Source of the DNA: Pyrobaculum oguniense TE7
GTDB taxonomy: Archaea > Thermoproteota > Thermoprotei > Thermoproteales > Thermoproteaceae
Reading direction: 5' to 3'
Length of the DNA stretch: 64,000 nt
Assembly (NCBI GenBank): GCA_000247545.1
Contig: CP003316.1
Coordinates: 529,233 to 593,232 of the forward strand
Numbering within the stretch: position 1 is the stretch's first letter; each line of letters starts with the position of its first letter. Shown here piece by piece: positions 50,264-58,800 of this stretch. The notes below the pieces were generated by a model that was not told the DNA's origin, did not search any database, and saw nothing but the letters and a program-made list of their open reading frames with translations. The translations under genes and the position numbers were made by a program.

Positions 50264-52498
50264 GTGGGCTTTCTAGAAGCAGTGGCGGAGGACCGCGGCA
50301 GGGAAGTAGTCTACGTGAAGTCCGACGAGGCGGAGGCCCCCGAGGTGTGTTGCGGCGTCTCGGAGGCCGCGCGGCCCGAGGTGGCGGAGGCCCTGAGGGC
50401 CCTCGGCATTTCGCAACTGTACAGGTACCAATACGACGCCGTCAAGAGCATAGAGGCTGGGAGGGATACGGTAATTGTGGCCGGGACGGGCATGGGGAAG
50501 ACGGAGGCCTTTCTAATACCCATCCTCGAGGCGTCGCTGGAGTCGCTGGGGGGCCCCGTCGCCCTTTTGCTCTACCCCACCAAGGCCCTCGCCCGCGACC
50601 AGCTACACAGGCTCAGGCGCTACGGCGACAGGCTCGGGGTCAGGGTTATGGTCTACGACGGCGACACCCCCCAGAGGGAGAGGAGGCTAATGTACGACTC
50701 CCCTCCCCACATAATCGTCAGCAACCCCGACATGGTGAGCCAGGCGCTGATGCACGTGGCCAGGTTTAGACAGCTCGTGGGTAGGCTCCGCTACGTCGTC
50801 CTAGACGACTTCCACGTCTACGCTGGCGTCTTCGGCTCCCACATGTACTACCTCTTGAGGAGGCTCCGCCGCTTCGTCCGGCCGGTGTTCGTCGGCACAA
50901 GCGCGACGGTGGGCAACCCCGCCGAGTTCGCCCAAGCCCTATTCGAAAGCGACCGGGTAAACGTGGTGTGGGGCCCCCTCAGGAGGAGAGGCAAGGTGAT
51001 ACACGTCTTGGTGAGGCCCAGGTTTAGGTCCAAGTGGGCCGAGGCCGCCAAGCTGGCCTCCCTGTGCATAGAACACGGCATGAAGTGCATAGTCTTCACC
51101 GACAGCCACAAATACAGCGAGATCATATACAGAGCGCTGAAGATGATGGGCCTGGGAGACCGCGTGGCGGTCCACAGAGCAGGCCTAGAGGCCGAGGAGA
51201 GGAAGAGGGTCGAGGAGGCGCTGAAGAGGGGCGAGATAGATGTCGTCATCGCCACGCCGACGCTGGAGCTGGGCATAGACATCGGCGACGTAGACGGGGC
51301 AATACTCGCCTCTATACCCCCCTCCTACAGCCGGTACCTCCAGCGCGTGGGGAGGGTCGGCAGGAGGGGGCAGACAGGCTACGTGGTGCAGATACTTGGC
51401 AACGATCCCATATCCCAGTACTACTGGAACTACCCCCACGAGTTCTTCGCCCGCGCACCCGAGCCCCTCGGCTTCGAGAAGGAAAACGAGGACATAGCCG
51501 CACTCCACCTACTCGCCGCCGCCGCGGACAAGCCCCTGAGGACGGGGGAGCTAACCCCCTTCGAAAAGGCCCTGGCCGAGAAGCTATTGGCGAGGGGCAG
51601 CCTAACGCGGGTGGGGAGCTTCCTCCGGATAACCCCCCAGGGCAGGGAGGAGCTCTCCATGCTCAGCCTCAGGGGCTCCCCCCACGTGGTCAAAATAAGG
51701 ACGGCAGACGGCAGGACAATAGGCGAGAGGGAGCTACCCCTTGCGTTGTATGAGCTACACCCAGAGGCCATCTACATGCACGGAGGCCGCACCTACGTCT
51801 CCAAGACTCTCGACTTAGAGAAGCGCGTCGCGGTCGTTGAGCCGGCAGACGCAGAGGACCTCGTCACCTCCGCCCTGGAGGACATGGAGCCCCAGCTCGT
51901 CGAGGTGTACGAAGAGGGGTCCGCCGAGGGCGTGCCCTACCAATACGGCAGGCTGAAGATGCGCATCACGGTATACGGCTACGCCCTCAAGAGGTTCACC
52001 ACAGACGAGACCCTCGGCGAGTACAACATAGACCCCCTCTCGTACGAGTTCGAGACGAAAGGCGCCGTGTTCTACTTCCCCCTACTCCGATTCGCCACAA
52101 ACGACGCAGTGGATTGGGAGGCCCGCGCCAAGGGCTACCACGCCGCGGAGCACGTGTTGATATCGGCGGCGGAGATCGCCGTAGGCGCCTCCAAGACGGA
52201 TCTAGGAGGCGTCAGCTACCCCGACGGCGTTATTGTAATATACGACTCCCACGTCGGCGGAAACGGCACCACCCGCCTCCTGATCAAAAACTTCAGAAAA
52301 GTAGCCGAGGTCGCCCTGAAAATCGTCAAGGGCTGCGACTGCGCCGACGGGTGCCCAAAATGCGTCTACTCCCCCTACTGCGGAAACAACAACAAGATGC
52401 TCTCCAGGAGAAACGCCATAAGAGTCCTCGAAGCCGTCCTCAGGAGAGAGGCCGCCCCAGCCGCCCGCGAAATACCCAAGACAAGAGGCATAGCCTAG
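50264..52498 (+). CDS. MrfA/Hrq1-like superfamily 2 helicase with DUF1998-type zinc cluster
   Basis: A 744-residue helicase. Motif I is AGTGMGKTEAF, motif II reads DDFH (VVLDDFHVY) instead of DExH, motif III GTSATVG, and the second RecA domain has ATPTLELGIDIGDVDGA and QRVGRVGRRG. The C-terminal region ends with a four-Cys cluster (CDCADGCPKCVYSPYCGNNN), as in the YprA/MrfA and Hrq1 repair helicases. It starts with GTG 4 bases after the MFS stop. Probable role: DNA repair helicase. The last codons overlap the convergent small gene. Confidence 0.85.
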   Translation: MGFLEAVAEDRGREVVYVKSDEAEAPEVCCGVSEAARPEVAEALRALGISQLYRYQYDAVKSIEAGRDTVIVAGTGMGKTEAFLIPILEASLESLGGPVALLLYPTKALARDQLHRLRRYGDRLGVRVMVYDGDTPQRERRLMYDSPPHIIVSNPDMVSQALMHVARFRQLVGRLRYVVLDDFHVYAGVFGSHMYYLLRRLRRFVRPVFVGTSATVGNPAEFAQALFESDRVNVVWGPLRRRGKVIHVLVRPRFRSKWAEAAKLASLCIEHGMKCIVFTDSHKYSEIIYRALKMMGLGDRVAVHRAGLEAEERKRVEEALKRGEIDVVIATPTLELGIDIGDVDGAILASIPPSYSRYLQRVGRVGRRGQTGYVVQILGNDPISQYYWNYPHEFFARAPEPLGFEKENEDIAALHLLAAAADKPLRTGELTPFEKALAEKLLARGSLTRVGSFLRITPQGREELSMLSLRGSPHVVKIRTADGRTIGERELPLALYELHPEAIYMHGGRTYVSKTLDLEKRVAVVEPADAEDLVTSALEDMEPQLVEVYEEGSAEGVPYQYGRLKMRITVYGYALKRFTTDETLGEYNIDPLSYEFETKGAVFYFPLLRFATNDAVDWEARAKGYHAAEHVLISAAEIAVGASKTDLGGVSYPDGVIVIYDSHVGGNGTTRLLIKNFRKVAEVALKIVKGCDCADGCPKCVYSPYCGNNNKMLSRRNAIRVLEAVLRREAAPAAREIPKTRGIA

Positions 52499-52770
52499 CC
52501 CCCCTCACAAAGGCGCAGAGCCCCCACAGGGCTCTCCGAGAAGACCACCCTAGCCCACGCCTCCCCGCGCCAATACCTCACAAGATACTCCACCACCACA
52601 TCCCCGCCCCCCGAACATACGCCGTGCACCTCCACCCCCAGCACCTCCCCCACGCACTCCTCCACCAGCGGCTTAACAAGGCGGAAGAGCTCCGCGTAAT
52701 CCCCCCACCTGTCCACCACCACCGGCCTAAACTCGTCGCACACGTAAAGCCACACGCGGCGCCCAGCCAT
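52495..52770 (-). CDS. small hypothetical protein with a nearby pseudogene paralogue
   Basis: 91 residues from ATG 52770 (an in-frame TTG lies one codon upstream). The sequence begins MAGRRVWLYVCDEFRPVVVD and has VKPLVEECVGEVLGVEV in the middle. I do not recognise the family. The region at 54087-54377 encodes the same pattern (VCDEF, PFVEDCVGGV, GVEVEGV) interrupted by a stop, so there is a small local gene family. It is convergent with the helicase (4-base overlap). Confidence 0.6.
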   Translation of the reverse strand: MAGRRVWLYVCDEFRPVVVDRWGDYAELFRLVKPLVEECVGEVLGVEVHGVCSGGGDVVVEYLVRYWRGEAWARVVFSESPVGALRLCEGG

Positions 52771-52830
52771 CAATGTACACCTGCTTTAAAGCCAGCTACG
52801 CCCCCATCATATACCTGTCATACAGAGCCC

Positions 52831-52838
52831 CGATAAAA
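52831..52838 (+). promoter_or_regulatory. TATA-like box of the 44-residue zinc ribbon
   Basis: CGATAAAA lies about 25 bases before ATG 52860 and supports that start over an upstream in-frame start at 52773 that gives a poorly conserved-looking N-terminus. Confidence 0.45.
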
Positions 52839-52859
52839 GCCCCGGACCCAACTCTACCA

Positions 52860-52994
52860 ATGGCCAGGAGACACTGCCCCAACTGCAGAAAAGTCGTAGA
52901 CGAAGAAGTAATAAGGGAAGGCGCCACGATAATAAAAAGATGCCCACACTGCGGCCACGTATTCGCCAAGTACGAGGTAAAGACGGCGAGGTAG
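52860..52994 (+). CDS. 44-residue zinc-ribbon protein
   Basis: From ATG 52860 the protein reads MARRHCPNCRKVVDEEVI and then CPHCGHVFAKYEVKTAR, a complete minimal zinc ribbon (CPNC/CPHC). It has its own TATA-like box. The small size and basic tail fit a nucleic-acid-binding protein; no specific function known. Confidence 0.65.
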   Translation: MARRHCPNCRKVVDEEVIREGATIIKRCPHCGHVFAKYEVKTAR

Positions 52995-53099
52995 GCCCAC
53001 AACACCAGCTCTCAAAGCCCGTGCGGCCCACAAGGCCGCTGGGGATTTTAGGCGGCCAGCGATACGCCCTGGAGGAGCATATGCCAGACCTGGTGATTA

Positions 53100-53215
53100 C
53101 AGAGGCGTTCACGGCGGCGCAGAGCCCCCCAGCGCTGGGGAGTAGAGACGTGCAAGGCTCGCACCTCTACGAGGCCCGCCCACGACGAAGTCGCGCAGAC
53201 CCCCGGCGCCTTGGT
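53100..53215 (-). pseudogene. possible decayed fragment related to the 52495 gene
   Basis: On the minus strand the segment can be read, with at least one frameshift, as FVVGGPRRGASLARLYSP followed by GALRRRERL. This weakly follows LVRYWRGEAWARVVFSESPVGALRL of the intact protein at 52495. It lies just upstream of the tRNA. The resemblance is short and may be chance. A perfect 14-base palindrome (53127-53140) lies within it. Confidence 0.25.
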
Positions 53216-53259
53216 GTGTGCACAAAACTTAAAAATGTGGAAGTACTGAATAGGCGAAC

Positions 53260-53334
53260 GGGCCCGTGGCTTAGCCCGGTTAGAGCGCCCGGCTGATAAC
53301 CGGGAGGTCCCGGGTTCAAATCCCGGCGGGCCCA
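53260..53334 (+). tRNA. tRNA-Ile (anticodon GAU)
   Basis: A 75-base tRNA with no intron. Acceptor GGGCCCG (53260-53266) pairs with CGGGCCC (53327-53333), discriminator A 53334. The anticodon stem CCCGG/CCGGG encloses loop CTGATAA with anticodon GAT at 53295-53297; the T arm is CCGGG-TTCAAAT-CCCGG. CCA is not encoded. The TATA-like stretch CTTAAAAATG (53228-53237) is about 25 bases upstream. It marks the left border of the decayed region and defence genes. Confidence 0.96.
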
Positions 53335-54086
53335 CTGCACAAAGTTTCACACGACTCATTAGCATCTGGAAGTAGGACGGGCACCTCCATTACCTCCATG
53401 TGCGCCTCGCCATATGTCTAGTAATACATACGCCAAAACAGGCATACTTTAGGCAGTCCATGTTCTACTCTACGCGTCCGCTAACCACTCTAGCCGTCTT
53501 ATGCCGCGAAGATCTGCGGCCAGTGCGTGCCTAGGCCATGGAGCGACTCCAATTCGCCTTACACCGCTACAGGGATCGTCGTTAAGCGCATCGCCGGCGA
53601 CACGGCGGAAACCGCGAGCCAAGACCTACGGCCGGCGCAAGCCCTAGGCCGCTAAGACCTACACAACGTTGCGTCGACGGCGCTGGCTCTGAGAGATTAG
53701 ATCACCCCGAACACTTCATTTCTAAGTTGAGTCCTCATATACTCCTTTATTTTTCCCTCCTAACTTTATCAACTAACTTCGCCTTAACTGCCTCCGCCAC
53801 AAGTGCGAGGTACTCCGCCGCGAACTACGCAAACACTCTACAATCGCGAAAAGCAACAAGTAAGCATCTTGCTACGCCCCCTCCGCGGCCTGGCAAGTGC
53901 GTCTAAGTAACGCGCCGTCTGCCGCCCACGAGAAGATCGCGTGGTCCCTCAACTCCTCCCAAGATACCGGATGTTAGCTCGCCTGCCAAGGCGTTGGGCC
54001 TCGGCCGGCCGCCGGCCTGCTAGAAAACGCGGCGGATCTACGCCGGCGGGCGCGTCGTACACGCGGTTTATGGGCGCCGAGTCCTC
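53335..54086. other. 752-base region without intact genes, decayed sequence
   Basis: No convincing full gene is present. On the minus strand two short open pieces look like remnants of protein-coding sequence: one at 53872-53967 (reading VSWEELRDHAIFSWAADGAL) and one at 53747-53824 (reading FAAEYLALVAEAVKAK). Both are ended by stops and separated by a frame change. They might be remains of one helical protein gene, but I cannot assign a family. No tRNA, CRISPR or clear terminal repeats were seen. The position between a tRNA and restriction genes is typical of an integration or deletion scar. Confidence 0.5.
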
Positions 54087-54377
54087 CTACGCCGCACCTC
54101 TTCCCACGCGGCCGAGGTCCTCTCCGGGCTTGGGGAGTATACAAGCTTTGCCGTGTCTGTGCCTAACAACGTAGCCCACCACAAGGCCGGCCTCCGGGGA
54201 GAAGAAGACGCCCTCAACCTCAACCCCCTAAACACCCCCCACGCAGTCCTCGACAAAAGGCCTCGCATACTCCTCGAAAAGCCTCAAGGGGTCTCTTTCA
54301 GTAAGGGCTAAGAGGGTAGATGCCTCTACCTCTACCGGCGAAAACTCGTCGCAGACGTAGATCAATGCGCGCCACAC
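54087..54377 (-). pseudogene. pseudogene, paralogue of the 52495 gene with an internal TAG
   Basis: From GTG 54377 the minus strand reads VWRALIYVCDEFSPVEVEAS, later EEYARPFVEDCVGGV, then a TAG stop (54228-54230) and GVEVEGVFFSPEAGLVVGYV in the same frame. The intact protein at 52495 has LYVCDEFRPVVVD, LVKPLVEECVGEVLGVEVHGV and VVVEYLVRY at matching positions, where the stop replaces Leu. The C-terminus then differs. A TATA-like ATTTAATA (54393-54400, minus strand) remains about 20 bases upstream, so the gene was probably functional until recently. Confidence 0.7.
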
Positions 54378-54472
54378 TTGCTAACTACCCGTTATTAAAT
54401 AAGAGGCCCCGTTGTCGGATTGCGTTTCTGTAAGAGCCGGACAGTGGGGCTGACAGCGGCTTTGATAAATGG

Positions 54473-55885
54473 TTATAGCAGAACTCTCACGCTGAGGATT
54501 TCGCGTGGGAATTCCCCCGGTGCGATTTTGTGCAACCAGTCTCTGACCCTCTGCCTCATCTCTAGCGCGAACTCCGCGATGGATTTAAGCTCCTTCTTGT
54601 CAAAAGTCTTGTCGGGAAATAGAAGCTTTAACAAACCGCTGGTAATTCTCTTAAAGCTCTTCTCGTCCCTAATTTTGAAGTTTTCGGAAAGCTCCACGTG
54701 CTTCCCAACAAGTCCTGACAAGCTCTCCTTCCTCATGCCGTGCAACGCCTCGGCGAAGTAGTCGGATGCTACGCCGTAGCTCTTAGAAAGGTGGTACTTG
54801 CTCTGCGATATTTTAGGAAGCTCCCAACCTGGCAGAAGACCGTGTATCCTGTCAATAAACGCCGAATCCCTCATGGGCTCCGGCAAGACGTAGGTCAAGT
54901 CCTCCACCGGCACGTAGCCCTCCGACGTGTGCTCCACCGACACGTTGCCCATGAAGACCAGAGAGGCGTCGGACACCACCTTTTTGTCCCCCCTCTCGTA
55001 GTGGCCGCTCTCCATGTAGTCCTTAAGCTTGCCCATCATCTCGTCGGGGTTGGGAAACCTCACCTTACTCACCTCGTCAAAAACCACCGCGTCCTTGAGG
55101 GCCAGCTCCCCCGGCACCTTAGTCCTCAAATTGTAGAACAAGGCGGCTGGGGATATGACGCCTCCTGAGATTATCCTGACATAGTTGCTCACATTTCTGT
55201 AGAGATACGTCTTGCCAGTCTGCCTAGGCCCAAACTCAGCCATATTTACATTCCCCTCCACTAAGGGGACTAGTCGGGCGAGGAGGAGGAGCCTCTGCCG
55301 GGGGCTGTACACAGCGGGGTCAAGGCCTATGGTGTTTATCAAAACCTCTACCCACTCCTCCAGCGTGAAGCACCTCCGCCCCTCCTCCAGGATTTTTGGG
55401 TCTGTATCCGGCGCCTGGAAGGGCTTGAAGTCGGTTATAACGACGGACACGGACCTCCCCAAAACCTCCTTGGCCCCCTCCCACCGTTGCAGGGTTATCA
55501 ACCCCCACATGCCGGTTGTCAGCGTCGCCCTATTCCTCTCGACAATGTCCACCGGCACCTCAGCCCATATATCAAGAGAGTGTATGACGCCTATGTGGGC
55601 CCCCGTCTCCACATCTACGTATACTCTAAGCTCGTCGATAAGCTCCACCACCCCCTCCGTCACCAGCTTGTGCTTAACCACCTCCTTCTCCTCAGGCTCG
55701 TAGTAGCGCTCCCTAATGAAGCTCCTCAGCTTGCCCTCCCAGTCCCCGCCTTGAATCATAAACTCCGAGATGAGGAACTCCGCCACGTATCTAGGCAACT
55801 TGGCCAGCTCAAGCTCGTAGGCGAGCCTCTTATCCACGGCGTAGTCGCCGAAACACCTCTTCACCTTGTTATTCAGCTCGCTCAT
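54473..55885 (-). CDS. brxL: BrxL-type AAA+ ATPase (BREX-associated), without Lon-like protease domain
   Basis: A 470-residue AAA+ protein of the BrxL family, the Lon-like ATPase of BREX phage-defence systems. Walker A is GPRQTGKT (219-226), in the family context MAEFGPRQTGKTYLYRNVS; IISGGVISPAALFYNL follows; Walker B is VVFDE (267-271); DYMESGHYERGD and sensor 1 region FMGN (311-314) are also characteristic. The chain stops soon after the AAA+ lid, at a point where long BrxL proteins continue into a Lon-protease-like domain of about 200 residues. Its start overlaps the methyltransferase stop by 4 bases (ATGA), so the pair is one operon. PglZ, BrxC, BrxA and BrxB are absent from the window. 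Confidence 0.85.
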   Translation of the reverse strand: MSELNNKVKRCFGDYAVDKRLAYELELAKLPRYVAEFLISEFMIQGGDWEGKLRSFIRERYYEPEEKEVVKHKLVTEGVVELIDELRVYVDVETGAHIGVIHSLDIWAEVPVDIVERNRATLTTGMWGLITLQRWEGAKEVLGRSVSVVITDFKPFQAPDTDPKILEEGRRCFTLEEWVEVLINTIGLDPAVYSPRQRLLLLARLVPLVEGNVNMAEFGPRQTGKTYLYRNVSNYVRIISGGVISPAALFYNLRTKVPGELALKDAVVFDEVSKVRFPNPDEMMGKLKDYMESGHYERGDKKVVSDASLVFMGNVSVEHTSEGYVPVEDLTYVLPEPMRDSAFIDRIHGLLPGWELPKISQSKYHLSKSYGVASDYFAEALHGMRKESLSGLVGKHVELSENFKIRDEKSFKRITSGLLKLLFPDKTFDKKELKSIAEFALEMRQRVRDWLHKIAPGEFPREILSVRVLL

Positions 55886-58800
55886 CTGGAGCCGAAAAGC
55901 GTGCTCCGCCTCCTCGGCCCCTCCGGCTGCGCCACCTCCATGACTATGTCAACAGAGTGCTCCTCCCCCCGCCACCTCCATTTAAGAACACCGCTGTATT
56001 TGCCGGGCTTCAAAGGCGGTGTAGGTATGCGGTACTTCCCGCTAACCATGCTGAAAGAGCCCTTGCCCCAAGGCAACTCGTAGGTAAACACTATTTCCTC
56101 ACCCGAGGGATTCACCACGTCAACCTCTATATACGAGCCTACTCCCGGTTGTAGAGAGGTATTCAAAACAGTAACCGCGGGCCTCTCGGAGATTTCAACC
56201 CCCTCCTCCTCTTCCGGCACCTCCTCACTGGACAAGATGGCCAACAACCTTTCAAACTCCTTGAGCTCCTCACTAGTCATGCCATACAGCTCTGCGACTG
56301 CTTTGTCGATTTCCTCCTCAACCTTCCTAAGCTCACCCTCAAGATCCCTCCTGCCTTTTCCATAAATCTCTCTAGCAAGCTCGTGAGCCCTCTTAGAGAG
56401 CTCGGAAATATTCCTATGCAACTCATTCTTTGAATCGTACCGAGGAATCTTGATAACGTCCACTATGTGCGTTTCCTGTCTAAGCTCATAAGTATATGAT
56501 GCAATCGCAGCTCTAACTGGTGTTGAGTTAAGAATGCCTGCAACATAATAAGCTTCATCACTATTATTAAATCCTACCATTATAGTGCTATCATCAGGTA
56601 TAACAAGCTTCGAAGTAAAGAATCTATTCGTTATAGGATCGACAACAACACATGCGAAATCAACAGCTTTACCAGTAATAGCTCCGGCAATTCTCTTCCA
56701 GACAACCTTATAAGGTGCAAAGGTGTATGTGCCTATATCATAAACGGAATAAAATGGGTTCCCCTTACCCCACAGTTTATGTATCGATCTACCTTCTAGC
56801 TCCCTCTTATACGTATTTAAGTAATCGTAAGTTTGCGGAAACTTCACTTTAAAGTCGCTTTCACGGAGAGGTTTGCCTGTTTTAGGGTCATGAGGCACGA
56901 TTATATACCTATCCTCGAAGCCTACATACCACCTTCTCACATCTCTACCTCTTATCAATGGGTATACTAGGTCTGGCTCTACTATGGCCTCAACTTGCTT
57001 AACTGTCTTCTTTTGACCAGGCTCTGGAGGGTTGGTTATTCTTAGCATTCCATTAGGGAGCTTATCGAGTATTCTGATGTAATATACCTGGTTTAGCGCC
57101 ACATTTACTCCTTCGTTGGCTTCGTAGTACTGGGTTCCACTAACTAGCTTTCTGATCAGCTTGATTGTTGATGGAGTTGCCTGCATCCACGGGCTAGCGG
57201 GGTTATTAGGTATTATCGGAGTCATTACGGCTTCAAATCGCCTTGCCATCTTCAATACTTCTTCTAAAGGCATGCTTGTTGGTATTGGCCTCCTCGATGT
57301 ATTAGCCCATATTATATGTCTAACTCCGGCGATGTTGCTCTTGTATACCTCTCCCATCTGCGGACACCTGTCATTGTTAATGTCTGATAAGCTACACACC
57401 TTCTCGACAACTATTGCGGCTGTTCTGTTTACTGCCCCCTCAAACGGGTATAGTGTTACAAGGTCGTGGATCACGTGTATACGGGTCTTCTTAGCTAGGA
57501 AATCTCTGAAGCCCGCACCTGCTTGTACCTTGAATGTTGTGAATGGCAGTAAGAAGCCCAGCTTGCCCCCCTCCTTGAGGAATAGATCGAAGCACCTCGC
57601 TAGGAAGAGCATTGCCAGATCTCTCTTAACTTTGCCTAAACCTGCCTTACCTTTGATTTCGGCAAGTCCGTATCTAACCCACAAGCCTTTGCTTATCTCT
57701 CTATAGGTTTCTGGAAGGTTCTCCCAGTTCACCCATGGTGGGTTTCCAATTACATAATCGAATTTGCCTTTGAGGACGGGCGCGAAGGCGTTTCTCAAGA
57801 CGGCGATCCATACAGCGTCTTTACCCTCCTTTTCAAGCTCGTACAACTTCTCATACAGTTGCGCCAACATCTCTACATCTTCTTCTCCCAGCTCTCTGAA
57901 TCTGTACTTCACTCTTTCTGAAAACTCTTTGTGGGTGTACCTATTCCTCAGTGCTTGGGCAACCTCAGCTAGTACGTCGGGCAACAAGCCCTTATCCACT
58001 ACGCCTCTTGGTATTTGGAACTCGCCGACGACAGACCTGAGTACATACACCTCGCCGGTGAGTTTCGAGTTTCTTTCAATCATAATGGAGTCGGCTAGGT
58101 ATATCGGTATCTCAACCCTTCCCTTCGCGTAGCTGAGCAGATCCGCTACGGCCAATAGGTAGTTTGTCCTAGCGGCGAGCACGGCCAGGGGGTTGAGGTC
58201 GTAGCCGACGACGTTGTCAAGGACGTAGCTCAGAAGCTGGTCTGTCAAGTAGTGCTCCTCGGCATATCTCCGTAGTCTGCTTAGGTAAAGTATTAAGAAG
58301 GTGCCAGAGCCGCACGCCGGGTCTAAGACCCTTATTCTCAACGGCTTAAGAGGATCCTCCTCCCCCATTTTCAACAAGTTATCAAGGCTCAGCCCCACCT
58401 CGTCGAGCACAAGCTCAGCCAGCCAATCCGGCGTGTAGTATTCGCCGAGGTTGTGCCGTATATCCCTCGGTACGAGGTTCTGGTACAGCCTTTTCAGCAA
58501 GTCGCGGGCGAACTCGGGCTCTAACTGAGGCGCCGCCACCTCGTAGTCGGATAGCCTCCTGGCTATTTCAGCTATCGCATCTGCAAGGTCTTTATCAAGT
58601 ACTTCTAAGTACCAAGAAAAGTAGTCCCCCTCAAGGAAGTTCTCTATGTTTAGCAAATTCCTAAATACGCCGCCGCTTTCGAGGTCTCTCAAGATCTGCA
58701 TGATGCCGTCAACCCCCTCTCTGGAGTACGCGTCGTCGAGCTTGGCCACGTAGGAGCTGTAAAATTTCCCGCCGCCGTATAGGTATGCTATCTCGGCGGC

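Noticed and set aside
51034-52836. Two long Arg/Gly/Pro-rich plus-strand frames (239 and 240 residues) in and after the helicase gene.
   Set aside because: They are shifted frames of the helicase and its downstream region, with composition typical of GC-rich shadow frames.
53048-53365. A 105-residue minus-strand open frame containing the string PPGFEPGTSRL.
   Set aside because: That string is a well-known artefact of translating the antisense of a tRNA T arm and anticodon arm; the frame runs across the tRNA-Ile gene.
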